A stretch of 52,368 nt of DNA from a virus: the IMG/VR virus record IMGVR_UViG_3300010401_000336, positions 1 to 52,368 of that record; one strand, given 5' to 3'. The translations under genes and the position numbers were made by a program. The notes under the pieces are model-generated. The model searched no databases. It was not told the DNA's origin and saw only the letters and a list, made by a program, of their open reading frames with translations. How positions within the stretch are numbered: position 1 is the first letter of the stretch; every line of letters starts with the position of its first letter. Below, piece by piece: positions 1-9,577 of the stretch.

Positions 1-322
1 CATCGAACCTGTCCGCCTGCTCCGGCTCCCAATGGCTGTCGTGAAGAAACGCTACGCCCTTGTACGCCTGCTGCGCCGAGACGTTCGTGAACATCGTAAC
101 GTCGTGCCCGAGACTGGCGAGACCAAGCGCGTACTGGACGGCGGTGGTTTCGCTGCCGGTCATCCCGCGCTGGTCGGACATGAGAGCGTTCACGTCGAGC
201 GGGCGGCCCATCGCTAGGGATGGGTAGATGACGGCGATCCGCCTCTTGTCAGCGCTCGGCTGTCGCTTCGTCGCGAGATACATGGACACCGCTTCCGCCA
301 TTTCCTGTTCGTTGAGATCCAT
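1..322 (-). CDS. Glycosyltransferase, N-terminal part (cut by window edge)
   Basis: The minus-strand frame opens with ATG at 322 and runs off the left edge after 107 codons. Its ATG overlaps the stop of the upstream glycosyltransferase (TGATG), so the two are probably translationally coupled. After a short helical start, the protein has a beta strand (RRIAVIYPSLAMG) and then RGMTGSETTAVQYALGLASL followed by GHDVTMFTN. This is the first Rossmann strand and the glycine/Glu acceptor-side loop of GT-B (GT4-like) glycosyltransferases, and it resembles GGSERMAWEMARRL in the neighbouring gene. It would transfer a sugar from an activated donor to an unknown acceptor. The catalytic C-terminal half is missing, so substrate cannot be inferred. 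Family call fairly sure; target unknown. Confidence 0.72.
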   Translation of the reverse strand, partial: MDLNEQEMAEAVSMYLATKRQPSADKRRIAVIYPSLAMGRPLDVNALMSDQRGMTGSETTAVQYALGLASLGHDVTMFTNVSAQQAYKGVAFLHDSHWEPEQADRFD

Positions 323-2754
323 CAGGCAGCCCTCGCAAAATTCGTCCGATACCCCACGACCGGCATGACCTCGACCTCGCGCAAAACTTGGTGAAACATT
401 TTCACCCAGTCACGCGCGAGCGTATCGAGCGAGAAGTTCTCCCGCGCGTACCGCTTCAGCTCCTCACGGTCCTCCTCGCCCGGCTTCAGCATCGCCGCGA
501 CGCAAGCGTCCGCGAACTGCGCCTTGTACTCGGGAGACAGCCAGTAGCCGTCGATCATTGTGCCGCGCAGTCCAACGGTCTCGTTGAGCGCAGCGATCGG
601 TGAGGTGACGACGCGACAACCGGCGGCTTGGGCTTCTTGGCCGGTGATGCAGCTGGTCTCAGTCCACCAAGTGGGGTAGCTCCAAACGCCAGAGCGCATC
701 TGCTCTTTCGCCAGCTCCGGTGGACTGATGCGCCCATGAAAGTGAACCCCCTGGCTCGCCCGCTCCGCCATCAGCCGCTCGAGGAATTCGATCTGCTGCT
801 TCTGCTCCGGTGACGCGAATCGCTTCCAGATGTCGAGCCCATAGTAGATGTGCAGCGACGCGTCCGGCACCTTCTCGCGGATGAATGGCAGCGCCTCGAT
901 CGCAACGAAGACGCCGCGGTCGAGCGAGGACGAGTAGAACATCCGATGCGGGTCGCGCTCCTCGGGCTTGTCGTAGAGCGAGAGATCGATACCGTTTCGC
1001 GTCTTGATGACCTGCGTCTCGTGCACGAAGTCGTACGTCTGGAGGAAGAACTGCCGGTGCCAATCGCTCAGGCACAGGAACCGGTCGATGCGGTGCGCCC
1101 GAACCTGGTTCAGCTCGGCTCCGCAGTGCACGTCGTGAACCCAGCAGAGCCGTGCTTTCGCCTGAACCTCGAACTGGTCGTCGATGGCGATCGGCCGGCG
1201 CGAGGGGATGAGCACGTCGCAGGTGAGGTGGTGGTAATCGAGATGATTGAACCACTCCACGCCCTCGAAGTTTCCCGGCTGTTCGCAATCACCGTAGACC
1301 CGGACGCGGTTGCCGAGCTTGACGAGCCTGCGCGCCATCTCCCAGGCCATGCGCTCCGAGCCGCCGATGCCGGTGGCCGCGATCGTGTCGGGCGTCCACC
1401 GCTCGGCACTCGGCCCGATGTAAAGGATGATGTCGAGACCCGGGTGATGGATAATCGTTGCGGCAGACGAAGCCTGCGCGGGCTGGCCCTCTCCCGCTGC
1501 CGTAGTCTTGGCGCGAAACTTTCCGTCGACCGCGGCGTTGAAGAGCTGCAAAGCCTGGTCGCTCAGCGCGCCGACCTTGTGCATCTCCTGGCCGAGCTGG
1601 CGAGCCTGACCCTGGAATACCCGAGATTTGGCGACGTTCAGGTTGAACTGCGTGTTCGGGTCGGCCGGTAGCGTCTTCAGGATCTCCTCGCACGACGCCA
1701 GCGCCCCAGCCGGGTCACCGATGTTCATGCACGCGACGATCAGGTACCGGTGCACCTCGACCTTGCGCTCCATCGGGTTGATGAAGAGGACCGTCTGCGT
1801 CTCGGGCGACGTGAGGTACCGCCGCGCGAAGTTCACGCACCGTTCCCAGTCGCGGACGTTGCCGGTCTTCTGGGCAAGGAAGTAGTAGGTCTTGGAGAGC
1901 GAGAAGAATGCCTCGCCCCATGCCTCGCGGACGGGGATGGCTTTTAGCGCCCACTCCGCGGCCTCCTCGAACCTCTGGAGCCCCTGGTAGTGGCGGCAGA
2001 CCTCGAGGTGAGCCAGGTATTTCTCGTCCTCCCAGCCGCTGAGCGCGATGTAGCGCTTGTGCATGTCGATCGACTGCTCGGGGTTGCCCGTCCAGCCAAG
2101 CTCGAGCCCAAGGTAGTAGAGCGCGCGCACGTCCGTATCGCCCACCTTGTTGTGGTAGGTCTGGAGGATCCGCAAGTTGCGTCCGCTCTCGACGGTCTTC
2201 GCAATGTCGCGCCGGCGGTGCACGTTGCGGATGCCCTCTTGGATCAGGATCTTCGGCGTGTCGCCAACCTGTGGCACCAGCGTCTCGTGGACCGGCGAGA
2301 TCCACTTGAAGTCGCGAGCGGGCTTGACCAGGCGCTCACGGATGAAGCGCATGGTGATGTTCCCCTGACCGTCGTGGTCGTAGTCGTAGTTCCACATTAC
2401 ACACGCCCGGGGAAGGTGGTCGTGCGCGGCTACGATTTCAGAAAGCTTTTCGGCTCCCACCATCACATCGTCGCCGTCCATCCACATGACCCACGGCTGG
2501 GTAGCGAGATCGAACGAGCGTTGACGAGCGAGGGAGAAGTCTTCGATGCGGTCTTCGGCATCGTTGCAGGCCGTAAACCGTTCCCACTTGTCGGCGTACT
2601 TCTGCGCGATGGCCGGCGTGTCGTCGGTTGAGCCCGTGTCGACGATCACGATCTCGGCCACATAGGGACGGATCGACTGAAGAGCGGCCTCGATGTTGGC
2701 CTGCTCGTTGCGTGTTATCAGACACACCGATACCGGTGCCTTGGTAATAGACAA
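322..2754 (-). CDS. Two-domain glycosyltransferase (GT2 - TPR - GT4 fusion)
   Basis: An 810-residue protein with three parts. Residues 7-180 form a GT2 (GT-A) domain: SVCLITRNEQANIEAALQSI, VDTGSTDDT, and the metal-binding DGDD near 93-96. Residues 190-400 are helical, TPR-like repeats (ALYYLGLELGWTGNPEQSID). Residues 437-800 are a GT4-like (GT-B) domain with GGSERMAWEMARRL (464-477), CLSDWHRQFF, KTRNGIDLSLYD and EAQAAGCRVVTSPIAALNE. The likely role is assembly of a glycan on a protein or surface polymer using two donor sites. The start is TTG at 2754, preceded by a G-rich stretch; the GT2 fold begins immediately, so little is lost. It follows the fibre genes in the same direction and overlaps the next glycosyltransferase. 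The acceptor could be the collagen-like fibres, host lipopolysaccharide or another surface polymer. Confidence 0.85.
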   Translation of the reverse strand: MSITKAPVSVCLITRNEQANIEAALQSIRPYVAEIVIVDTGSTDDTPAIAQKYADKWERFTACNDAEDRIEDFSLARQRSFDLATQPWVMWMDGDDVMVGAEKLSEIVAAHDHLPRACVMWNYDYDHDGQGNITMRFIRERLVKPARDFKWISPVHETLVPQVGDTPKILIQEGIRNVHRRRDIAKTVESGRNLRILQTYHNKVGDTDVRALYYLGLELGWTGNPEQSIDMHKRYIALSGWEDEKYLAHLEVCRHYQGLQRFEEAAEWALKAIPVREAWGEAFFSLSKTYYFLAQKTGNVRDWERCVNFARRYLTSPETQTVLFINPMERKVEVHRYLIVACMNIGDPAGALASCEEILKTLPADPNTQFNLNVAKSRVFQGQARQLGQEMHKVGALSDQALQLFNAAVDGKFRAKTTAAGEGQPAQASSAATIIHHPGLDIILYIGPSAERWTPDTIAATGIGGSERMAWEMARRLVKLGNRVRVYGDCEQPGNFEGVEWFNHLDYHHLTCDVLIPSRRPIAIDDQFEVQAKARLCWVHDVHCGAELNQVRAHRIDRFLCLSDWHRQFFLQTYDFVHETQVIKTRNGIDLSLYDKPEERDPHRMFYSSSLDRGVFVAIEALPFIREKVPDASLHIYYGLDIWKRFASPEQKQQIEFLERLMAERASQGVHFHGRISPPELAKEQMRSGVWSYPTWWTETSCITGQEAQAAGCRVVTSPIAALNETVGLRGTMIDGYWLSPEYKAQFADACVAAMLKPGEEDREELKRYARENFSLDTLARDWVKMFHQVLREVEVMPVVGYRTNFARAA

Positions 2755-2835
2755 AACGAACCCCGTTTCTTTGCCGTTGGTAGAGCGCGACGGCAGGGCG
2801 CGCGGGTTTGAAAAAGCTAAGCTAAGAAGAAGACT

Positions 2836-3102
2836 TTACGGCGTGATGTAGAACTCGATGCGCCCCACGAGCAGTTCGTTCTCGGTGGTCAGGTGGTTGG
2901 TGGCCACGAACAACTCGCCGCACCGATCGCTGCCAACCGTGATCGTCACCTGTTCGCTGGTCATCGTGGCCCCGTAGAGCGTCATACCTTCGCTCGGGGA
3001 GATGCTCCAAGTCGAGGTGATGCCGGTCGCGCCGTCGAGCTTTGGCCTGTAGTCGATGCCCCAGTCGAGGATCTCGCCGGCTGATTGTTGAGCGTGGAAC
3101 AT
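2836..3102 (-). CDS. Fibre-tail adaptor-like protein
   Basis: An 88-residue protein with ILDWGIDYRPKL, then TSTWSISPSEGMTLYGATMT and VATNHLTTENELLVGRIEFYI. This pattern (a conserved D/W at the start, a small beta sandwich, and a T-N-x-(I/L)-T-T-x-N/G motif before the last strand) is typical of the small phage fibre-tail adaptor or connector proteins encoded near tail fibre genes. It starts 4 bases after the stop of the LamG-like gene, in the same late operon. It probably helps join a fibre to the baseplate or virion. Assignment rests on pattern recognition, so family membership is moderate and exact position in the particle is unknown. Confidence 0.55.
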   Translation of the reverse strand: MFHAQQSAGEILDWGIDYRPKLDGATGITSTWSISPSEGMTLYGATMTSEQVTITVGSDRCGELFVATNHLTTENELLVGRIEFYITP

Positions 3103-3106
3103 GGGT

Positions 3107-3832
3107 TTAGAAGTTGGCCGCAGAGAAAATGACCGGCCGCCGTTGCCACTCGATCGGCTGCTCCTGGCTGTCGGTGAAGCTGCCCGCGCGGGTAAAGTTC
3201 GTGGCCGTTGTCCCTAGGTCGAGCTGGACGCTGGCCGCGTTCTGGCAGTCCAGGTATGTGTAGGCGCCGCCGGCCACGATTGCCGAGATTGGCGCCCGCT
3301 GTTGAAACTGCGCGATGGCCTGCGCCTGCGTCAGTTCGAGTGGACATACAATAAAGTGCGCGATCTTCCCGTTGAGAAAGAAGTCGCTCACGGAATCCGT
3401 GAATACGTCCAGGCTCACCGGGACCAGGGCAGTGGTGGTGGCCCGCGACGGCGTAATAAGGAACGAAGGGCTAGCTGGGTTGAAGCCCTCGATCAGGCAA
3501 TAGATGCTCTGCGCCCCGCTCCCTACGTTGTACGTGTAGCAGAAATGGATCCACCGCCCTACGAGCGAGGCGTTCGAGCCAATGGCGACATCGGTATTTG
3601 TGCTGGCACCAGTCTTGTATTCGACCTCAATGTCATCACCATTCGCGGCGTCATCTTGGAAGGCGGTCCAGAAGTCGAGCGTCGGATTGAACGCGCTAAA
3701 CGGGCTAGGGAAGGTGCCGGTGACTGCGGCGGCCCACTTCGCGGCAAAGGCGATAGAGAACGCCGTCGTTACATTCAACGCAAATGACCGGGTGAGCGAA
3801 CAGCCTGAGCCGCCTATGACAGAGTTTCCCAT
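3107..3832 (-). CDS. LamG/concanavalin-like tail fibre-associated protein
   Basis: A 241-residue beta-rich protein, probably a carbohydrate-binding jelly roll. LamG-like features are FSIAFAAKW near the start, then DIEVEYKTGAS, GRWIHFCYTYN, SIYCLIEGFN and FFLNGKIAHFIVC, the usual alternation of strands ending in the FLNG strand. ATG directly follows the TAG of the glycoside hydrolase gene, with GTGGTGGAG just upstream as ribosome binding site. It is probably a receptor- or polysaccharide-binding subunit of the fibre. Bases 3567-3661 of this gene recur exactly at the right end of the window (see repeat). The C-terminal 50 residues (TYLDCQNAASVQLDLG onward) look like an extra small strand-rich tail. 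Confidence 0.65.
   Translation of the reverse strand: MGNSVIGGSGCSLTRSFALNVTTAFSIAFAAKWAAAVTGTFPSPFSAFNPTLDFWTAFQDDAANGDDIEVEYKTGASTNTDVAIGSNASLVGRWIHFCYTYNVGSGAQSIYCLIEGFNPASPSFLITPSRATTTALVPVSLDVFTDSVSDFFLNGKIAHFIVCPLELTQAQAIAQFQQRAPISAIVAGGAYTYLDCQNAASVQLDLGTTATNFTRAGSFTDSQEQPIEWQRRPVIFSAANF
3567..3661 (+). repeat. 95-bp direct repeat, internal copy
   Basis: These 95 bases, inside the LamG-like gene, are identical to 52274-52368 at the right edge of the window and in the same orientation. The match stops at 3566/52273 (c versus g) on one side and at the end of the window on the other. In this copy the LamG reading frame continues smoothly, so this is the native context. Confidence 0.95.
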
Positions 3833-5224
3833 CTACTCCACCACCACAACCCAGTCAGGATCGCCGCCCGCGTTGTTACCAAAAGTCGTGGTATCGAATG
3901 CCTGGCTGCCGCTATTGGCATGCGTGGTCACGGTCGTGGGCGTTCCGTTGGTCGGGTCGATTCGCTTGATCGTCACCGTCGCCGCGCTGAATCCGGAAAA
4001 CGCGAGCGTCACGCTGCCCGCCGCCGGGACGTAGAGCCCTCCCCACGAACCGTCGGAAGCCTTCGATGCCGTGACGTAGTTGGCCGTTCCGGCAGTGCCT
4101 CGGCCGGCGGTGACGAAAGTGTTCGATTCATCAGGTACCAGCAGGTGCCAAGCGCGCGAGCGGATCGCCGTCGCCATCACCAGGAAGTGCGACATCGAGG
4201 TCGTGGTGAGGTTGCTCGTCCACGGCCCGTTGTTCGCGCTGAAGAGTGGGTTGCTTACCGTGCGGTTGCCGCCGAACGGCCACACGGCTTCATCGCCGTG
4301 GATCCAACCAGCGAGTCCACCGGAGAAGATCGACTGCCAGTGCTGGGAGCGAAGCTGCAAAGCGGTCGCCCCGCCGCCACCCGTGTTGCCCTCGTACCGG
4401 CCTTCGCCGAGGAGAACGGGCACAGGAGAGCCGAGGTCATATCCGCGCTGTACGGTGTCGTTGGTGATGACGCCGACCTGCGCGAAGTTGACGTCGTGCA
4501 TCGACGAATCGCCCACGTCGGTGGCGAGCGCGTCGGGCGGCCCACCCCAGTGAGCCGTGCGCAGCTGCGTCAGATTGGCCGCTTTGAGGATGGCCGCGAA
4601 CCCCTCGAGCAGGGTAAGCGCCGCACCGCTTAGTGGTGTCGGCGTCGAGTCGGGAGCAAGATCGCCGCCGATCACCCAGATAATGTTTTTGAAGCTCGCG
4701 TAGCGGGCGGCAAGGAAGGACGCGTACGCGTTGACCTTCGTCGTCCCGTTCGCGAGCAGCTGGTTGTACCAACCCTGGTCACCGCCGTGGCTGCCCATGT
4801 AGAGCGGGAACGCATAGACGAGAAAACCGCGCGCCAGGCATGCGTTGAGGTAGAAATCGACGTTCGCCCAGTAGGTTGCCGCAGGCAGCGAGAAGTCCGC
4901 GACCGTCGTCGCGCCACCACCACCAGTCGCGCCTGTGAAAGGTGAGTTGCCGTTTGCATCGAACGGCGGGGATTGCGAGAAGCAGTTTTCGATCAGCTCA
5001 ACGATTACGGTGTTGATCCCCTTGGCCTGCCTGTCGTTGAGGTAGGTGATCATCTCCGACTGCTGGAGCTGAGTGATCACGTCCCAGCCGGCATCGCCGA
5101 CTGGCAAGAACGGCACACCGCTCGGCGACTGAAAGAACCGCCGGTTGGCCGAGACGGAGAGGGGGAAGGTTCCTAAATTGGCGTTGTTGTGCAGCCGCCG
5201 GCTGGATCTGAATGAATAGGGCAT
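3833..5224 (-). CDS. DUF4038 glycoside hydrolase (virion polysaccharide depolymerase candidate)
   Basis: A 463-residue protein. I place the start at ATG 5224, which overlaps the stop of the collagen-like gene (TGATG), rather than at a longer frame inside that gene. Residues 28-330 match the DUF4038/apiosidase-like TIM-barrel family: NRRFFQSPSGVPFLPVGDAGWD, YLNDRQAKGINTV, IIWVIGGDLAPD (the GGD at 186-188) and PVLLGEGRYEG with Glu274. The last two lie where the family's catalytic Asp and Glu are expected. Residues 380-463 form a beta domain resembling the 'putative collagen-binding domain' commonly found after DUF4038. It sits between a collagen-like fibre and a LamG protein, so it probably cuts a host surface polysaccharide during adsorption. 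The exact sugar linkage is unknown. Confidence 0.8.
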   Translation of the reverse strand: MPYSFRSSRRLHNNANLGTFPLSVSANRRFFQSPSGVPFLPVGDAGWDVITQLQQSEMITYLNDRQAKGINTVIVELIENCFSQSPPFDANGNSPFTGATGGGGATTVADFSLPAATYWANVDFYLNACLARGFLVYAFPLYMGSHGGDQGWYNQLLANGTTKVNAYASFLAARYASFKNIIWVIGGDLAPDSTPTPLSGAALTLLEGFAAILKAANLTQLRTAHWGGPPDALATDVGDSSMHDVNFAQVGVITNDTVQRGYDLGSPVPVLLGEGRYEGNTGGGGATALQLRSQHWQSIFSGGLAGWIHGDEAVWPFGGNRTVSNPLFSANNGPWTSNLTTTSMSHFLVMATAIRSRAWHLLVPDESNTFVTAGRGTAGTANYVTASKASDGSWGGLYVPAAGSVTLAFSGFSAATVTIKRIDPTNGTPTTVTTHANSGSQAFDTTTFGNNAGGDPDWVVVVE

Positions 5225-8200
5225 CAGCCGAACGCCGCGCCGGCGCTCTGTACGTAGTACTGATTTGCCTGTGGCCCGGTGACGCCAACGGCGTACACAG
5301 AGAACAGATCGACGGTGCCGCTCATCGGGGAGCCGAAGTCCTGCATCTGGCTCGGCCAGTTGACGCGGCCCGTGGTGCCCGTCGGCCAATTCATCAGCGC
5401 CGTCGCCTTCCAGTGGAAGACGCGAAGCAAGTAGTTTCCGGGGCCCGTTGGCCCGGTCATGATGATGTTGGTCGTCGTGCCGATCGGGACGTACTGCTTC
5501 TGCCCCTTGGACAGATCGATGATCATCGTCTGGCCGGTCGTGGGATTCAGGAACTCACCGGCGAACTGGACGGAGTTGACGCCGAGCAAACGCCCGGAGT
5601 CGTCGAGGACGACCGGGCTATTGAGTAGCGCGCCGCCGCTCATACCGGTCCAGCGCGCGATGGCGTTCTGCGTCGCGCTTCCGGGGCCCACGATCGTTCC
5701 CGCTCCGCCGCCTCCAGCTGCGCCTGCTGGACCTTGTGCACCCTGCGGACCGGTCGGTCCGGTAGCGCCCGCGGGTCCGGTCGGGCCGGTAGGGCCGAGC
5801 CCGCCAGTTGGTCCCGTTGGGCCTAATCCACCGGTTGGGCCACCAGGTCCCGTCGGCTGAAGCGCGCCGGTGCCGAACGTTAGGGCGGGACTTGCGTAGT
5901 AGACGCCGAGTCGATCCTCAAAGAAGAGGATGTCCTCAGCTCCGCTTGCCACGCTGAGTGTTGGGATCGCGTTGCCCTGCCAGCGGACACCAGTCGGCCA
6001 GGTACTAACGAAGGTATTCGGCTCGACATGCTTGACCCGGAGCGCAAGCGACTGTGGGCCCGATGGCGGGCCGGTGAAGAGGAACGACGTGAGCGTCCCG
6101 ATGAACGCCGCTTGGTCGGGCCCGCTTGCCCAGTTGATGATCTGTGTCTGCCCGGTCGGAACCGAGACTTCCGCCGCATACTGAAGGCGCCGAACGTTCG
6201 AGAGTGTGCCGTCCGTTCCGATATAGACGGTGCTGTTCTTTAGGGTCGTGCCGCCGACGCCAGACCAAAGCGCGATGGCGTTGTCGACCGTCGCGTTGGG
6301 CCCGGTGATCCCGCCGCCACCGCCGGAGCTGGAGCCGTTGGCGCCAGCCGGTCCAGTGGCTCCCTGAGGTCCAGTTGGACCCGTGGATCCGAGTTGTCCT
6401 GTGACACCAGTGGCACCTTGAAGCCCAGTTGCGCCCTGAGGCCCCGTTGCACCCTGCTGTCCGGTCGGACCTTGCTGTCCCGTCGGGCCAAAGTTTCCGC
6501 TACCGCCCGTGCCGAAGGTGAGCGCAGCTGCGCCGTAGTAGGCGAGCTGAGTTGGACTGGTGCGCCTCCCGTCAACGACAACCAGATCGTGCGCGCCGCT
6601 GGCCGTGCTGAGCGTCGGGGTAACGCTGTCTTGCCAGAGGATCCCGGTCGGTTGCCATACGCCAGCCGTGTTGGCAGCGTTGTGGATGATGCGAAGGTTG
6701 ACCCAGCACGGACCCGTGGGCGGCCCCGTGAACATGAACGACGTGATCGCGTCAGAGACGAGCGCAGTTTGGTAGGGGCCGCTCTGGAAATTGATGATCT
6801 GCGTGAGGCCCGTCGGGACCTGAACGTCGCCAGCGAATTCGAGCGAGCGGACGCCGAATAGATTGCCGCCGTCGGTAAGCGCGACGGTGCTGTTGTTGAT
6901 CGCGGTGCCGTTTGGTCCGCTCCAGCGAACAAGTGCCTGGTGCTGCGTGATCGCGGGACCAGTGATCCCGGCGCCCCCTCCGCCTGAACCAGAGCCGTTA
7001 GCGCCCGCAGGACCGGTGACCCCGGGAGATCCCTGGGCACCCTGCGGTCCGATGCTGCCGGTGGGCCCCACAGAACCGGTGGGGCCGAGCCCGCCGGTCG
7101 GGCCGATCGTTCCCGTTGGTCCAACCTGGCCAGTTGGTCCTACGGTTCCAGTGGGCCCGACCGTGCCAGTAGGGCCCTGCTGTCCGGTCGGACCAACCTG
7201 TCCAGTAGGCCCGACGGTACCGGTCGGTCCCTGTTGACCGGTGGGGCCAACGCTTCCGGTGGGACCAGCGGCTCCTGTGACACCAGGCGAACCTTGGCTA
7301 CCAGCGGGTCCGGTCGGCCCAGTCGCGCCGGTTACACCTTGTGGACCGATCGTGCCCGTAGGTCCCTGCTGCCCAGTCGGTCCTTGGGGACCGGTGACAC
7401 CAGGACTACCCTGCTGACCCGCTGGTCCGGTCGGACCAGTGCTGCCCGTGACACCAGGGGCCCCCGCGGATCCTTGGCTTCCCTGAGCACCCTGTGGGCC
7501 CGTGACACCGGGAGAGCCTTGCTGCCCCGCGGGACCCGTCGGTCCGGTTGGACCCGTGACGCCAGGACTTCCTTGCGGGCCAGCGCCCGATCCTGCTGCA
7601 CCCTGTGGACCGGTCGACCCCGGGCTTCCCTGCTGGCCGGCGGCGCCGGTTGGCCCCGTCGTTCCCGTCGGACCAATCGCGCCCTCGAGCGAGGTGAGCA
7701 CCACAGAGCCGGTGAGGAAAACCTGGTGGGTGCCGGTGCCCTTCGAGAATTCAATCCAGCCGGTGTGGCCGCCCGGGCCGCTCGCCCGAATGACATTCTG
7801 GACCGTGACCGACTCGCGAACCGCGGTGCCGCCCTGAAGCGAGCGGACAACCGGCCCGGCAACTCCGTCGATGACTAGCCGAACGTCAACTTCGTTGAAC
7901 TGCGAGCCGGTGGCTTGGCCTCCAGTCGCCTGGAGCTCAAGCACGCCGACACCCCAGACCGGCGCCGTTGCCCCGCCGATGACGTAGGCAAAGCTGTTGT
8001 TGACCGCCGTGAACCCGAAGCCAGACGCCGCGCCGGGGCCGCCGCTCGTGCCCGACCAAACCGACGTTCCGACGGGAAGGCCGGCAATAATTGCGGCAGG
8101 TCCAGTAACCCCGGGAGAGCCCTGGCTGCCTTGCGCTCCAGCGGGTCCGGTCGGGCCGGTTGCGCCGGTGGTTCCCGCGGGACCCGTTGGTCCAGTGTTG

Positions 8201-8793
8201 CCTACCTGACCGGTCGGTCCAGCGGAGCCCGTCGGTCCGAGTCCACCTGTGGGTCCAGTCGGACCGAGCCCACCGGTAGATCCGATTTGCCCGCTCGGGC
8301 CCTGCTGCCCAGTAGGGCCGATCGATCCAGTGGGGCCAACCGTTCCCGTCTGTCCCTGCGGGCCAGTAACGCCGGGTGATCCTTGCGAGCCCGCCGGGCC
8401 TGTTGATCCGGCAACGCCAGCGGAACCCTGTGTGCCCTGTTGTCCAGCTGGACCCGTCGGGCCAGTCGCACCCGTCGCGCCGCGCTGACCCGTTGGACCG
8501 GTGACACCGGGCGTTCCTTGTGGCGCCCCAGCGGGGCCAGTAACGCCCGGGCTACCCTGCGCACCATCGGCGCCAGCGGGGCCGGTTGGTCCTTGTGGAC
8601 CGGTCGTGCCACCGCCAAAAGAAACGCCGCTGGGCAGCCCCGAGAAGACCCCGGGAGATCCCTGCGGCCCCTGCGGTCCGGTCGCCCCACGCGGTCCAGT
8701 CGCTCCGCTCGTGCTCGACCCGCTATTGTTGTTCGGTACTCCGCACGGAGCATCGCAATAGACGATGAACGTTCTACAGGCGGGGGCGGCCAT
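5224..8793 (-). CDS. Collagen-like tail fibre 1 with three repeated globular domains
   Basis: A 1189-residue protein that probably forms trimeric triple-helical rods. Gly-X-Y runs (GPTG, GVTG, GPAG, GPQG) cover about residues 31-48, 63-232, 373-599, 767-820 and 978-1028. Between them lie a unique globular domain (233-372) and three copies of a domain of roughly 155 residues (609-763, 827-976, 1031-1189). These share (A/R)xWSG or ARWTG, a (V/S)L(E/Q)(F/Y)A strand, PTGxTQIIN, FxFTGPPxGP and (A/L)LTFGTG. Thr is frequent in the Y position. Codons for the repeats are varied, which resists slippage. ATG at 8793 is clear; no strong ribosome binding site is visible. It is followed by the overlapping DUF4038 gene. 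Most likely a receptor-reading tail fibre. Confidence 0.9.
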   Translation of the reverse strand: MAAPACRTFIVYCDAPCGVPNNNSGSSTSGATGPRGATGPQGPQGSPGVFSGLPSGVSFGGGTTGPQGPTGPAGADGAQGSPGVTGPAGAPQGTPGVTGPTGQRGATGATGPTGPAGQQGTQGSAGVAGSTGPAGSQGSPGVTGPQGQTGTVGPTGSIGPTGQQGPSGQIGSTGGLGPTGPTGGLGPTGSAGPTGQVGNTGPTGPAGTTGATGPTGPAGAQGSQGSPGVTGPAAIIAGLPVGTSVWSGTSGGPGAASGFGFTAVNNSFAYVIGGATAPVWGVGVLELQATGGQATGSQFNEVDVRLVIDGVAGPVVRSLQGGTAVRESVTVQNVIRASGPGGHTGWIEFSKGTGTHQVFLTGSVVLTSLEGAIGPTGTTGPTGAAGQQGSPGSTGPQGAAGSGAGPQGSPGVTGPTGPTGPAGQQGSPGVTGPQGAQGSQGSAGAPGVTGSTGPTGPAGQQGSPGVTGPQGPTGQQGPTGTIGPQGVTGATGPTGPAGSQGSPGVTGAAGPTGSVGPTGQQGPTGTVGPTGQVGPTGQQGPTGTVGPTGTVGPTGQVGPTGTIGPTGGLGPTGSVGPTGSIGPQGAQGSPGVTGPAGANGSGSGGGGAGITGPAITQHQALVRWSGPNGTAINNSTVALTDGGNLFGVRSLEFAGDVQVPTGLTQIINFQSGPYQTALVSDAITSFMFTGPPTGPCWVNLRIIHNAANTAGVWQPTGILWQDSVTPTLSTASGAHDLVVVDGRRTSPTQLAYYGAAALTFGTGGSGNFGPTGQQGPTGQQGATGPQGATGLQGATGVTGQLGSTGPTGPQGATGPAGANGSSSGGGGGITGPNATVDNAIALWSGVGGTTLKNSTVYIGTDGTLSNVRRLQYAAEVSVPTGQTQIINWASGPDQAAFIGTLTSFLFTGPPSGPQSLALRVKHVEPNTFVSTWPTGVRWQGNAIPTLSVASGAEDILFFEDRLGVYYASPALTFGTGALQPTGPGGPTGGLGPTGPTGGLGPTGPTGPAGATGPTGPQGAQGPAGAAGGGGAGTIVGPGSATQNAIARWTGMSGGALLNSPVVLDDSGRLLGVNSVQFAGEFLNPTTGQTMIIDLSKGQKQYVPIGTTTNIIMTGPTGPGNYLLRVFHWKATALMNWPTGTTGRVNWPSQMQDFGSPMSGTVDLFSVYAVGVTGPQANQYYVQSAGAAFG
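5227..5703 (-). repeat. Globular domain copy A3 of collagen-like fibre 1
   Basis: Residues 1031-1189, the C-terminal copy of the repeated fibre domain. It retains [32 protein letters not shown] and [10 protein letters not shown], but ends in a diverged SAGAAFG. As the fibre tip it is the best candidate for receptor contact or trimerisation. Confidence 0.75.
5866..6315 (-). repeat. Globular domain copy A2 of collagen-like fibre 1
   Basis: Residues 827-976. Shared signatures are [43 protein letters not shown] and [10 protein letters not shown]. They align closely with copy A1 and more distantly with A3. Confidence 0.8.
6505..6969 (-). repeat. Globular domain copy A1 of collagen-like fibre 1
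   Basis: Residues 609-763. Shared signatures are [43 protein letters not shown] and AAALTFGTG. It follows the longest Gly-X-Y run and a Gly-rich hinge (SGSGGGG). Confidence 0.8.
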
Positions 8794-8839
8794 GGGTAAA
8801 GCTAAGAGGGTGCACGCGCTGTCTGGCGCGCAAGTAAAG

Positions 8840-9577
8840 TCAGGCCCACTCGGTCAAAGAATAGGCGTAGTAAGCGGCGGCCTCGGCGGCAGAATGCGTG
8901 CGCGCGAGCACCACGAGCTCAGCCAGCGCGCCATCGAAAGAATCCGAGGCCCCAGGCCCGTCGAAAAGTCGGAACCGGTTGAATGTCTGCGTGCCCACGT
9001 TGGCCGAGCCAAGACCTGCGGCGTTCCCGTTGAGGAAGAACGACATCACGGTCCCGGAGAACGAATAGCTAGCTCGAGTATGCGCACCGGTCGCAAAAAG
9101 ACCTGGCGAACTTACCGACGCCGACGCCGAAGCATCGTCCTCGCGGTCGTAACGCAGCACGTTGGATCCTGGGTTGTCACAGCGGCAAACCGACGTTGCG
9201 GCACCAGTCGTGTGATCCCAGGCGGTGAGCACATTGCTCCCGATTGTGTCGATCCTGAATGTTGCAAAGACAGAGAACGCGATGTCGTCGCCATTCATCC
9301 TGGAAAGCACGCTTCCGGATGTCAGAGATAGGGACTCAAGTGAATTGGTCGTGAGTACTGGGCGGCCACCCCAGCTCGTCGTGTCCCAGGTCGGCTGAAG
9401 CGAAACGGTAGTCTGCGCAACCGTATTTCCGTTGCCGCTTCGGTCTGACCACTGCGACACGGTACCGGAGCCGGTGACGTTCGCGTAGTTGGTCGACGCG
9501 TACCACCAGGCAAGCGGGTTCAGCGAACCGGGCGACCAACCAGTCTCGCCCGCTGCAATGATCTGCCTGAGATCCAT
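8840..9577 (-). CDS. LamG/concanavalin-like protein 2
   Basis: A 245-residue protein with a LamG-type layout. [10 protein letters not shown] is followed by [12 protein letters not shown], typical of carbohydrate-binding 'W-x-D-x-SGNGN' modules, then [40 protein letters not shown] and [14 protein letters not shown] overlaps the stop of collagen-like fibre 2 (TAATG), so the two are coupled. It probably binds a host polysaccharide as part of the fibre assembly. It resembles the 241-residue protein at 3107-3832 in fold and gene position (each comes shortly after a collagen-like gene), but the sequences are not close. No catalytic residues are evident. Confidence 0.68.
   Translation of the reverse strand: MDLRQIIAAGETGWSPGSLNPLAWWYASTNYANVTGSGTVSQWSDRSGNGNTVAQTTVSLQPTWDTTSWGGRPVLTTNSLESLSLTSGSVLSRMNGDDIAFSVFATFRIDTIGSNVLTAWDHTTGAATSVCRCDNPGSNVLRYDREDDASASASVSSPGLFATGAHTRASYSFSGTVMSFFLNGNAAGLGSANVGTQTFNRFRLFDGPGASDSFDGALAELVVLARTHSAAEAAAYYAYSLTEWA

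Noticed and set aside
850-1671. A 273-codon plus-strand frame opposite the glycosyltransferase
   Set aside because: Composition is arginine-rich antisense of a well-recognised two-domain glycosyltransferase; no domain visible and no start context.
3833-5389. Longer start of the DUF4038 gene at 5389
   Set aside because: The extra 55 residues are arginine-rich, overlap the 3' end of the fibre gene, and lack family match; ATG 5224 overlaps the upstream stop exactly.
5459-8799. Long plus-strand frames with Pro-Val-Gly-Pro repeats opposite the collagen-like fibre
   Set aside because: Antisense of GC-rich Gly-Pro codons gives proline- and valine-rich frames by necessity. The minus-strand frame has complete globular domains and fits the operon.
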